This document shows positions 1 through 6,198 of a stretch of 8,079 nucleotides of DNA, piece after piece. Origin of the DNA: an uncultured Oscillospiraceae bacterium (GTDB lineage Bacteria > Bacillota > Clostridia > Oscillospirales > Acutalibacteraceae). Each line of letters opens with the position of its first letter. Position 1 is the stretch's first letter. Made by a program: the position numbers and the translations under genes. The notes beneath the pieces are model-generated. The model did not search any database, had not been told where the DNA came from, and was given only the letters and a program-made list of their open reading frames with translations. The DNA lies in NCBI GenBank assembly GCA_900548085.1, contig URJF01000064.1, positions 1 to 8,079 on the forward strand, written 5' to 3'.

Positions 1-1407
1 GTTGTGAGCTTTGGAGGAGCCTGTTGCACCGCCGCAGCCGTCACGACCTGTTCTGCCGCCGAGCAGAATGATTACATCGCCCTCTTGGGGAACTTCTCTC
101 TTTACATTTTTTTTAGGAGATGCGCCGATTACTGCGCCGATTTCCATACGCTTAGCTACATAGCCCTCGTCGTACAGCTCTGTTACCTGGCCGGTAGCGA
201 GACCGATTTGGTTACCGTAGGACGAATAGCCCTGTGCTGCACCGGTGGTGATTTTGCTCTGTGGGAGCTTGCCCTCCATTGTGTCTTCAAACGGTGTGGT
301 GGGATCGCCGGCACCGGTTACACGCATAGCCTGATATACATAGGCTCTGCCTGACAGTGGGTCACGGATAGCGCCGCCGAGACAGGTAGCCGCACCGCCG
401 AAAGGTTCTATTTCTGTAGGATGATTGTGAGTTTCGTTTTTGAATTGAATGAGCCACGGTTCTTTTTTGCCGTCGATTTCTACATCCACATTTATTGAGC
501 AGGCGTTGATTTCCTCGCTCTCGTCCAAATCGTCAACATAGCCCTGCTTCTTCAGCAGCTTTGTGCCGATGCAAGCCATATCCATAAGACAAACGATTTT
601 GTCCTTTCTGTCGCCGTAGACTTCCTTGCGGATTTCAAAATATTCGTTCAGCGCCTTTTCGATAGCGGCACTGTACTTGCCATCATCTACCTTGATTTCG
701 TCCAGCTGAGTAGCAAAGGTGGTGTGGCGGCAGTGGTCACTCCAATATGTATCTATTACTTTAAGCTCTGTCAGTGACGGGTCTCTGTTTTCCTCGTTTT
801 TGAAATAATCTCTAACCCAGCACAAATCCTCTATGCTCATAGCAAAGCCCATAGATTTGTGGTATTCTGCGATTTCGTCATCACTCTTTGAGATAAAGCC
901 GGTAATTCTTACTATATCAGCCGGAATGTCGTACTCTATATCGAGACTTTCGGGCTTGTCCATAGATGCAACTCTGGACTCAACAGGGTTGATGATATAG
1001 TTTTTGATTTTGTCGAACTCAGCGTCGGTGATGTCGCCCTTTACTGCAATTACCTTTGCCGATGTAACCTTTGGCATTTCGCCTGCTGTCAGGAGCTGAA
1101 TACACTGTGCTGCACTGTCAGCTCGTTGGTCGTACTGACCGGGGAGATATTCTGTAGCGAAGTATCTCCAGCCCTCAGGGAAGGTTATCTCGTCGTACAC
1201 ATTGTCGAGATTAGTCTCGGAAAAGACGGTTTTGACTGCCTTTTGGAACTCCTCTTCGGTGAGACCTTGAGCGTCATATCTGTTGATTATTCTCAGATCC
1301 TCCAGAGCGGTGATACCGACATTGCTTTTCAGGTCCTCAAGGGTTTGTCCTGCCTCAATGTCGTTGCCTCGCTTTTTTTCTACAAAAACTCGAAAAACTT
1401 TTTTCAT
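1..1407 (-). CDS. purL: Phosphoribosylformylglycinamidine synthase, large single-chain form (5' part; 3' end off window)
   Basis: FGAM synthase catalyses the ATP- and glutamine-dependent conversion of FGAR to FGAM, the fourth step of de novo purine synthesis, in the cytoplasm. The minus-strand frame is open for exactly 469 codons from ATG 1407 to the window edge. It begins MKKVFRVFVEKK, a PurS-like N-terminal region typical of the large form (about 1,240 residues, with a fused PurQ-type glutaminase at the C-terminus), so roughly the last 60% is missing here. Recognisable motifs are PGQYDQRADSAAQC (residues 89-102), the linker motif SDHCRHTTF (223-231), the synthetase core KNETHNHPTEIEPFGG (323-338) and the glycine-rich GGRTGRDGCGGATGSS (450-465). 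An AAGGAGA ribosome binding site (1414-1420) lies 6 bases before the ATG, which fixes the start. The next gene is divergent, so purL is first in its transcript. No frameshift or stop interrupts the visible part. The glutaminase fusion is inferred from the family because it is not in the window. Confidence 0.95.
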   Translation of the reverse strand, partial: MKKVFRVFVEKKRGNDIEAGQTLEDLKSNVGITALEDLRIINRYDAQGLTEEEFQKAVKTVFSETNLDNVYDEITFPEGWRYFATEYLPGQYDQRADSAAQCIQLLTAGEMPKVTSAKVIAVKGDITDAEFDKIKNYIINPVESRVASMDKPESLDIEYDIPADIVRITGFISKSDDEIAEYHKSMGFAMSIEDLCWVRDYFKNEENRDPSLTELKVIDTYWSDHCRHTTFATQLDEIKVDDGKYSAAIEKALNEYFEIRKEVYGDRKDKIVCLMDMACIGTKLLKKQGYVDDLDESEEINACSINVDVEIDGKKEPWLIQFKNETHNHPTEIEPFGGAATCLGGAIRDPLSGRAYVYQAMRVTGAGDPTTPFEDTMEGKLPQSKITTGAAQGYSSYGNQIGLATGQVTELYDEGYVAKRMEIGAVIGASPKKNVKREVPQEGDVIILLGGRTGRDGCGGATGSSKAHN

Positions 1408-1413
1408 ACCTAT

Positions 1414-1446
1414 TCTCCTTGAAAAATTGTAATTCATTTTATTATA
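1414..1446 (-). promoter_or_regulatory. purL ribosome binding site and probable -10 box
   Basis: On the minus strand AAGGAGA (1414-1420) is a good Shine-Dalgarno sequence for purL. A TATAAT hexamer at 1441-1446, embedded in an AT-rich run, lies 34 bases before the ATG and is the best -10 candidate. No good -35 hexamer stands 16-18 bases upstream of it, so the exact promoter is uncertain. I do not recognise a purine riboswitch core in the roughly 160 bases between the ATG and the divergent promoter. Confidence 0.45.
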
Positions 1447-1541
1447 ATAACATATATTTATACCGATTTCCATATAAAAATAACTGCCGTCAGAAAAAAT
1501 ATTGCCAATTATAAAGATATTGTTAATTTCTTAACTAACAC

Positions 1542-1570
1542 CTTACATTTATTTTTTGTTGTGCTATAAT
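1542..1570 (+). promoter_or_regulatory. Sigma-A promoter with extended -10 for the PAS protein gene
   Basis: The -35 candidate CTTACA (1542-1547, four of six consensus bases) is followed by a 17-base spacer and a perfect TATAAT (1565-1570). A TG dinucleotide one base before the -10 (1562-1563) makes it an extended -10, which compensates for the weak -35. The predicted transcription start is near 1576-1578, immediately at the foot of a small stem-loop. Eleven bases leading into the -10 (TGTTGTGCTAT, 1557-1567) recur exactly in the promoter of the DUF3048 lipoprotein gene. Confidence 0.75.
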
Positions 1571-1575
1571 AGTCA

Positions 1576-1600
1576 AGTGTAGAGGGACACCTCTGTCACT
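1576..1600 (+). promoter_or_regulatory. 5'-terminal stem-loop in the leader of the PAS gene
   Basis: AGAGG (1581-1585) pairs with CCTCT (1590-1594) around the tetraloop GACA. An outer stem AGTG (1576-1579) pairs with CACT (1597-1600) across a small asymmetric internal loop (one base against two). The structure coincides with the predicted transcript 5' end and finishes 10 bases before the ribosome binding site. Such hairpins can protect a 5' end or tune translation; the function here is inference. Confidence 0.45.
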
Positions 1601-1624
1601 AATATCGGATAGGAAGTGAATGCT

Positions 1625-2779
1625 GTGAATGAGGTTGATGAACAGGCGTTCGATGTAGAATTTTTGTCCTGCGTTATCGACAAGGCTAAGAATATGCTTG
1701 TGCTCGACAGCGACAGCCATTTTAGCGAATATGTCGGCGTCCATCCATCAAAAATCAAACAGGGCAAACTGTTTTTCCACGACATTTTAGTGCCGCAAGA
1801 GAGAGAGAAGGTTATGCGTCAGCTATGCAAAAAGGACTCGCCTTATGTATATCTTGACTGCAATATTAAAGACAAAAAGGGTAATTTTAATTTCGTCCAT
1901 TGTACTTGCCGCAATGTGCCGGACAGCACTTTGTGCCAAATCACTATGGCGGATGTTTCCCGTTCCATAAAACGCTCAAAGGAGCTGAAAGCTCAGGCTA
2001 AGGAGATGAATCACCTTATCGACTTAGTAAACGGCGGTGTGTGTCTGTTTAAGGTTAATCAGGATATGCACTTTGAGATTTTGTATGCCAATGAGGCGTG
2101 CTGTCGTTATTTCGGCACCACAAAAGAGAATTATAACAAGCAGGACTACCGCATAGATGAGCTGATTCATCCGGAGGATAAGAGTATTGCCTTTCAGGCC
2201 ATCGGTACTGCTATGGCTACAAAAAAGTCCATAGACCTTGAGCTGCGCATCATTACCCACAAAGGACAGTACATTTGGTGCAAAATGGACGCAGGTATTC
2301 AGAGATATTCTAAGGATAACTGCCCTGTGTTCCACGCAGTATTTTCCGACATAACGGATGTTAAGGAGGCGGAGTCTCTCGCCGAGCATCAGCGTGAGAC
2401 TTTGACTCAGGTGCTGAAGAATGTGCCCGGTCCGCTGTTCTGTACAGATTATGACAATCCTTTTGTGCTTAATGTAGCCAGCGAGGATTTTATGAAATTG
2501 ACAGGATATACCCGTGATGAGCTTTTTATTCGCTACGGCGGTGATTTGACTAATTTGATTTCGCCCAGAGAGGTGGATATTGCCCGCCATGCCATAGACA
2601 CTCAGTTAGAAAAGGGGAATGTGGCAAAGGCTACATATTCGCTGAAAATAAAAGGCGGAAAGCACCTTGTGGTAGTTGACAGACGAAAGGTCATTTCCTC
2701 CACTAACGGCGAAAAATCTACCATAGGTCTGCTCAGAGACATAACCTCTATGCACTTAGACGAGGATTTTGATATTTAG
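1625..2779 (+). CDS. Triple PAS-domain protein without a visible output domain
   Basis: This is probably a cytoplasmic sensor or signalling adaptor; ligand and partner are unknown. I see three consecutive PAS-like units, numbered from GTG 1625: about residues 8-115, 125-250 and 255-377. The second is clearest, with YANEACCRYFG as the PAS core and a PAC-like half (LELRIITHKGQYIWCKMDAG) ending in SDITDVKEAE. The third has the core ASEDFMKLTGYTRDEL and ends in LRDITSM. The Asp-Ile-Thr type ending normally leads into a GGDEF, kinase or other effector, but here the protein stops 10 residues later. There is no signal peptide or membrane segment. Twelve cysteines in 384 residues is high and could point to redox or metal sensing. 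The start was chosen because AGGAAG (1611-1616) lies 8 bases before GTG 1625; the in-frame GTG at 1616 overlaps that site and would add three residues. It has its own promoter and terminator and is probably monocistronic. The PAS assignment is firm for units two and three, and weaker for the first. Confidence 0.85.
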   Translation: MNEVDEQAFDVEFLSCVIDKAKNMLVLDSDSHFSEYVGVHPSKIKQGKLFFHDILVPQEREKVMRQLCKKDSPYVYLDCNIKDKKGNFNFVHCTCRNVPDSTLCQITMADVSRSIKRSKELKAQAKEMNHLIDLVNGGVCLFKVNQDMHFEILYANEACCRYFGTTKENYNKQDYRIDELIHPEDKSIAFQAIGTAMATKKSIDLELRIITHKGQYIWCKMDAGIQRYSKDNCPVFHAVFSDITDVKEAESLAEHQRETLTQVLKNVPGPLFCTDYDNPFVLNVASEDFMKLTGYTRDELFIRYGGDLTNLISPREVDIARHAIDTQLEKGNVAKATYSLKIKGGKHLVVVDRRKVISSTNGEKSTIGLLRDITSMHLDEDFDI

Positions 2780-2801
2780 CGGTACTGATTGAATAACATA
2801 A

Positions 2802-2849
2802 AAAGCAGCTAAAGTTTTGATTGACTTTAGCTGCTTTATTTTTTTATTT
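2802..2849. terminator. Bidirectional rho-independent terminator between convergent genes
   Basis: A perfect 13-base-pair stem (2802-2814 with 2825-2837, arm AAAGCAGCTAAAG) encloses a 10-base loop. On the plus strand it is followed by a T-rich run (2839-2849), 22 bases after the PAS gene stop. On the minus strand it starts 6 bases after the stop of the lipoprotein gene and is followed by a shorter T-run (TTTTTATGTTATT). It can serve both genes. The plus-strand T-tract contains the lipoprotein's stop codon. Confidence 0.93.
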
Positions 2850-3899
2850 GTATGATACTTTGCCGCTGTTGTTGGAGGAGGCGAGACCTATGTAGCTCTT
2901 GCCTTTGTTCAGAGCCAATGTTTTGCCCTCGGCGTCGGTGAGCTTAAGCTGACCGTCTTTTGCACTCCATTTGATAGGAGCGATTTTGCCGTTAGAGGCA
3001 TAATAGCCGTCACCCTCGGACAGAGTGTAGTTCAGGTATGTGGTGGTAGAGCCCTTGTAGGGAGTGGTGATATAGGTGCTCTTTGCCATAAGCACAATTA
3101 CATTTTGGAACTTAACATCTGTTTTCCAATCATTTGTATGATACTTTTTGTCAGAGGTACTGTAGGTGAACTTTCTTGTGTCTGTGCGGTTTGAAAAAGT
3201 AATGTTCACTCCGCTTGCACTTTCTGTTCCGGCATCCTTAATATTATCGTTGAATGTAAATCTTGTGAAATTGCTTTCGTTGATGGTGGTTCTGTATTTC
3301 TTAGATTTTATTGTGCTTGCGATATTCTTTCCGTTCAGGATACCTTTGTGCTCGCTGGATACACGGCGGGTGGTATCTCTGCCGAAGAGCTTGCCGCCGT
3401 TCATTCCGTCTATGTCGTCTACCTTTTCTTTTTTGATTGTTTCGTAGCCGCCGACATAGTCGCCCTTGCTGTGACTGCCGCCCCAGTGGATAAACACTGC
3501 GTCGAACAACTTGCTGAACTTAACATATGACGGTCTGGCAGAACGGAGCGGACCTACCTTTTCGGGTACGGAATTGTAGTCTGCATAGAGCCAGAGCATA
3601 CGGCTGATGCCGCCTTCAACTTCGCCTTCAACAATAATGTCGGGAGAGGTGATACCCCATTGTGGTCTGGCAGGTGACAAATTTTCTACTACTATTGCCA
3701 CAGGACGCACGCCCACTGCCTTTGATGAAAAATCATCCTCACCGGTGAATGGATTGTTTACCGGAACGGGCTTAGTGGTTGTTTCCGTTGTGGACTCGCT
3801 AGCCTTTGTCGTTGTCTTGTCGCTTTTTGTGGAGCAGCCGAACAAAGTAAGCGCTATTACTGCCGCCAAAACGACGGCTAAAATTCTTTTTGCTTTCAT
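2844..3899 (-). CDS. yerB: YerB-like lipoprotein, DUF3048 family
   Basis: This is an exported lipoprotein of the YerB/DUF3048 family, whose molecular function is not established. The protein is 351 residues, close to family length. A type II signal peptide (MKAKR, a hydrophobic core, then lipobox LFGC at 19-22) predicts lipidation of Cys22 and anchoring to the outer face of the membrane. A Thr/Ser/Lys-rich linker (about 23-46) leads into the first conserved domain (about 49-195). That domain opens NPFTGE and carries RPVAIVVENLSPARPQWG (65-82), EGGISRMLWLY (95-105) and EKVGPLRSARPSY (113-125). The C-terminal domain (about 225-345) includes FQNVIVLMA and the ending IKWSAKDGQL...KGKSYIGLAS. An AAGGGG ribosome binding site (3910-3915) lies 10 bases before the ATG. 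The gene is divergent from the GH95 gene and convergent with the PAS gene, so it is probably transcribed alone. The Bacillus subtilis yerB neighbourhood is not seen here, so the symbol reflects family membership, not synteny. Confidence 0.9.
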   Translation of the reverse strand: MKAKRILAVVLAAVIALTLFGCSTKSDKTTTKASESTTETTTKPVPVNNPFTGEDDFSSKAVGVRPVAIVVENLSPARPQWGITSPDIIVEGEVEGGISRMLWLYADYNSVPEKVGPLRSARPSYVKFSKLFDAVFIHWGGSHSKGDYVGGYETIKKEKVDDIDGMNGGKLFGRDTTRRVSSEHKGILNGKNIASTIKSKKYRTTINESNFTRFTFNDNIKDAGTESASGVNITFSNRTDTRKFTYSTSDKKYHTNDWKTDVKFQNVIVLMAKSTYITTPYKGSTTTYLNYTLSEGDGYYASNGKIAPIKWSAKDGQLKLTDAEGKTLALNKGKSYIGLASSNNSGKVSYK

Positions 3900-3935
3900 C
3901 CTAAAATTTCCCCTTTTGGAATATATTACATTTTA

Positions 3936-3964
3936 ATAATAGCACAACAGATTGTGCATTTCAA
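3936..3964 (-). promoter_or_regulatory. Sigma-A promoter of the DUF3048 lipoprotein gene
   Basis: Read on the minus strand: -35 TTGAAA (3959-3964, five of six consensus bases), a 17-base spacer, then TATTAT (3936-3941, five of six) with TG one base before it (extended -10). The predicted start near 3929 gives a leader of about 30 bases before the ATG at 3899. The spacer is almost completely filled by a palindrome (3942-3957). Confidence 0.8.
3942..3957. promoter_or_regulatory. Palindrome filling the lipoprotein promoter spacer (candidate operator)
   Basis: GCACAA (3942-3947), four bases CAGA, then TTGTGC (3952-3957) form a perfect 6+6 inverted repeat lying between the -10 and -35 boxes. A dimeric repressor bound here would block RNA polymerase. 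The half nearest the -10 also occurs before the -10 of the PAS gene, so part of it may be promoter sequence preference rather than an operator. Confidence 0.4.
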
Positions 3965-3977
3965 TTAGTAGTTGAAA
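3959..3977. promoter_or_regulatory. 19-base palindrome spanning both divergent -35 boxes (candidate operator)
   Basis: TTTCAATTA (3959-3967), a central G (3968) and TAGTTGAAA (3969-3977) form nine-base arms with a single mismatched pair. The left end is the -35 box of the minus-strand lipoprotein gene and the right end is the best -35 candidate of the plus-strand GH95 gene. A protein bound here would affect both promoters. Part of the symmetry follows trivially from two identical TTGAAA boxes facing away from each other; the symmetry of the seven central bases does not. Confidence 0.45.
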
Positions 3978-4022
3978 AAAATCTCACAATATAATAGAAT
4001 ATGATTATAAAATTATGTGAGG
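3972..4022 (+). promoter_or_regulatory. Promoter region and ribosome binding site of the GH95 gene
   Basis: TTGAAA (3972-3977) with a 17-base spacer leads to TAGAAT (3995-4000), the best spaced pair. A perfect TATAAT lies at 3990-3995, but only 12 bases from that -35, so the choice of -10 is ambiguous. A GAGG ribosome binding site (4019-4022) stands 6 bases before ATG 4029 and decides the start. The leader would be only about 20-30 bases, leaving no room for a riboswitch. Confidence 0.6.
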
Positions 4023-4028
4023 TAGAGT

Positions 4029-6122
4029 ATGAAAAATTTATTGTACTACACAAAAAAGGCAAAATCTTGGGAAGAGGCCTTGCCTGTAGGTAACGGAAGA
4101 ATGGGTGCCATGGTGTTCGGTAATCTCAAAAACGAGCGCATAGCCCTTAATGAAGATACCCTTTGGTCAGGTTATCCAAAGGATTTGAACAAAAAAGATG
4201 CCCACGAGCATCTGGATGATATACGCAAGGCGATTTTCAGCGGTGACCACGCCGCTGCCAAAAAGATAGCCAACGAGGATATGCACGGCCACTGGAGCGA
4301 GGCATACCTGCCCTTTGGCGATTTGAATATAAAGTACACCGACGGTGCAAAGGGAAGGGGCTACAAGCGTACGCTCGATATTTCCAGAGGTATTGCAGCG
4401 GCAGAAAACAGTGCTGTGACAGAAACTGTATTCGTCAGCTATCCCGCACAGCTCATTGTGGTTAATATTAAGAGTGAAAAAGGTGTTTCTTTTAGGGTCG
4501 AGTTTGACTCACAGCTTAATCACAAATGCCGTGTTGATGAGGATAGCCTTGTTATTGAGGGCGACGCACCTGAGATTTGTATGCCGCCGTACTATAATAC
4601 CGGCAAAGTGTTCGATTACGGCAGCGGTGCAATGAGTTTTTGCGGAGTTGCTAAGGTTTTGGGCAACGCTGTGTTTGAGGACAATGCTATTGTGGTAAGT
4701 AACCAAAAGGACACCACCATACTTGTATCTCTCGCTACCTCTTTTGTGGATTATAAATCTATGCCGGTTGCTGATGCTGTCGGCAGGGCATATTCGTATT
4801 TTGACAATGCAAAGGGTTATGACGAGCTTTTGGCAGAGCACAAGGCGGATTTTGCAGAGCTGTTTGACAGAGTTGATGTCGATTTCGGCTCGGATCGCAG
4901 TGAGATGCCTACCGACAAGCGACTGAAGGATTTTAAGAAGGGTGCAGACGACAACAATCTCATTGCTCTCCTTTTTCAATACGGAAGATATTTGACTATC
5001 GCCGGCTCTCGTCCGGGCAGTCAGTGTATGACATTACAGGGTATATTCAATCCGCACCTCCGTGCCCCATGGTCATCCAGCTATACGGTGAACATAAATA
5101 CCGAGATGAACTATTGGGCTACGGATATATGCAATTTGTCCGAGTGCTTTAGCCCGTTTTTTGAGCAGGTTAAGCATATGGCGGTGAACGGTACCGTTAC
5201 CGCAAAGGATTATTATAACTGCTCCGGTACTTGTGCCCACCACAACACTGACATTTGGGGTGCGTCATATCCTGCCGGCGACCCGTTGGGCAAGACCGAC
5301 TCCGAGAGCTACGCTTGCTGGCAGAGCACATTGCCCTGGATGCTTTGTGAAGTTTTTGAACATTATCGCTATACTAATGACAAAAAGCTGTTTGAAGAAA
5401 TGAAGCCTTATTTTGAGCAAGTGCTGAATTTCTATAAGGACTTTTTGGTAGAAAAGGGCGGAGTGAATGTTACCTGTCCTACCATTTCGCCGGAGAATAC
5501 ATATTCTGACAACGGCAAGAGAGCCTCACTCACATATATGCCAACTATGGATGTGGGTATTTTGCAGGAATTTTTTGTGGACTGCCGAGAGTTTGGCTTT
5601 GATACTCCCGCAATTCCGGATATTCCTATCGGTTCCGACGGCAGAGTGAATGAGTGGATAAAGGAATATGACGAGACCGAGCCGGAGCATCGCCATGTCA
5701 GCCATCTGTACTGTGTTTATCCATCTGCTGTTGAGCAGAGCGACGAGGTGAACAAGGCGGCGGAAAAAGCTCTGCTTGTTCGTGGTTTTGGCGGAACAGG
5801 TTGGTCACTGGGCTGGAAGGTCTGCCTTTGGGCGAGATTGGGAAATCCCGAAAATGCGCTCCGACTTATCAAAAATCAGCTTACGCCTATTTCTCCACGC
5901 AATAAGCTCCACCGCAGAGGCGGAGGAAGCTATCCTAATATGTTCGACGCTCATCCGCCTTTCCAAATTGACGGAAACTTTGGTGTAGCGGCAGGTATTG
6001 CCGAGCTGCTGAAGAACGGCACGGTGCCAAAATCCTGGAACGGATACGCAAAGGGCATTAAGGTTTACGGCGGCGATACAATAAATATTTCGTTCAAAAA
6101 CGGCGAAGTAACAAAAGCATAA
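4029..6122 (+). CDS. Glycoside hydrolase family 95 (alpha-L-fucosidase or alpha-L-galactosidase), cytoplasmic
   Basis: GH95 enzymes remove terminal alpha-1,2-linked L-fucose (some alpha-L-galactose) by an inverting mechanism. The N-terminal beta-domain (about 1-250) carries the hallmark ALPVGNGRMGAMVFG (17-31) and NEDTLWSGYP (41-50). The (alpha/alpha)6 catalytic domain (about 260-640) contains SRPGSQCMTLQGIFNP (327-342), SYTVNINTEMNYW (351-363), AHHNTDIWG (403-411), PTISPEN (484-490), EHRHVSHLY (553-561) and FQIDGNFG (645-652). By comparison with Bifidobacterium AfcA from memory, Glu489 is the catalytic acid, Asn355 and Asn357 assist the water, and Asp648 lies in the active site. Thr353 occupies the place of a histidine in AfcA, which may favour L-galactose. 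There is no signal peptide, so the substrate must be imported or internal. At 697 residues it is shorter than the usual 740-800; part of the gap lies after residue 662, where the usual QSH...LLPALP segment is missing. No transporter, regulator or second glycosidase adjoins it in this window. Confidence 0.92.
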   Translation: MKNLLYYTKKAKSWEEALPVGNGRMGAMVFGNLKNERIALNEDTLWSGYPKDLNKKDAHEHLDDIRKAIFSGDHAAAKKIANEDMHGHWSEAYLPFGDLNIKYTDGAKGRGYKRTLDISRGIAAAENSAVTETVFVSYPAQLIVVNIKSEKGVSFRVEFDSQLNHKCRVDEDSLVIEGDAPEICMPPYYNTGKVFDYGSGAMSFCGVAKVLGNAVFEDNAIVVSNQKDTTILVSLATSFVDYKSMPVADAVGRAYSYFDNAKGYDELLAEHKADFAELFDRVDVDFGSDRSEMPTDKRLKDFKKGADDNNLIALLFQYGRYLTIAGSRPGSQCMTLQGIFNPHLRAPWSSSYTVNINTEMNYWATDICNLSECFSPFFEQVKHMAVNGTVTAKDYYNCSGTCAHHNTDIWGASYPAGDPLGKTDSESYACWQSTLPWMLCEVFEHYRYTNDKKLFEEMKPYFEQVLNFYKDFLVEKGGVNVTCPTISPENTYSDNGKRASLTYMPTMDVGILQEFFVDCREFGFDTPAIPDIPIGSDGRVNEWIKEYDETEPEHRHVSHLYCVYPSAVEQSDEVNKAAEKALLVRGFGGTGWSLGWKVCLWARLGNPENALRLIKNQLTPISPRNKLHRRGGGSYPNMFDAHPPFQIDGNFGVAAGIAELLKNGTVPKSWNGYAKGIKVYGGDTINISFKNGEVTKA

Positions 6123-6128
6123 TTAAAC

Positions 6129-6161
6129 AAAAACAGTGCAGCAGGTTGCCGCACTGTTTTT
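6129..6161. terminator. Bidirectional rho-independent terminator
   Basis: An 11-base-pair perfect stem (AAAAACAGTGC at 6129-6139 with 6151-6161) encloses 11 bases. After one mismatch these can extend it by GCA (6141-6143) pairing with TGC (6147-6149) around GGT. The arms themselves supply a T-run on both strands. It lies 6 bases after the GH95 stop and 37 bases after the stop of the minus-strand surface protein gene, so it suits both convergent genes. Confidence 0.88.
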
Positions 6162-6198
6162 GCGTGATATGGGAGGTATGATGAAATTACGGTCCCTT

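Noticed and set aside
1408..1541. Possible purine riboswitch or PurR-type site upstream of purL.
   Set aside because: I could not find the conserved purine aptamer core or a convincing terminator/anti-terminator pair; the only symmetric piece, CTGCCGTCAG, has three-base arms.
2024..2590. Minus-strand open frame of 188 codons inside the PAS gene.
   Set aside because: It is antisense to a clearly recognisable PAS protein, has no family-like motifs and no ribosome binding site or promoter; it is a shadow frame.
3983..4021. CTCACA (3983-3988) and TGTGAG (4016-4021) as an inverted repeat around the GH95 -10 region, the right arm touching the ribosome binding site.
   Set aside because: The left arm would lie upstream of the transcription start, so it cannot form an RNA hairpin, and six-base arms 27 bases apart are easily found by chance in AT-rich DNA.
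4509..4979. Minus-strand open frame of 156 codons within the GH95 gene.
   Set aside because: It overlaps conserved GH95 coding sequence, its translation shows no recognisable domain, and it has no credible start signals.
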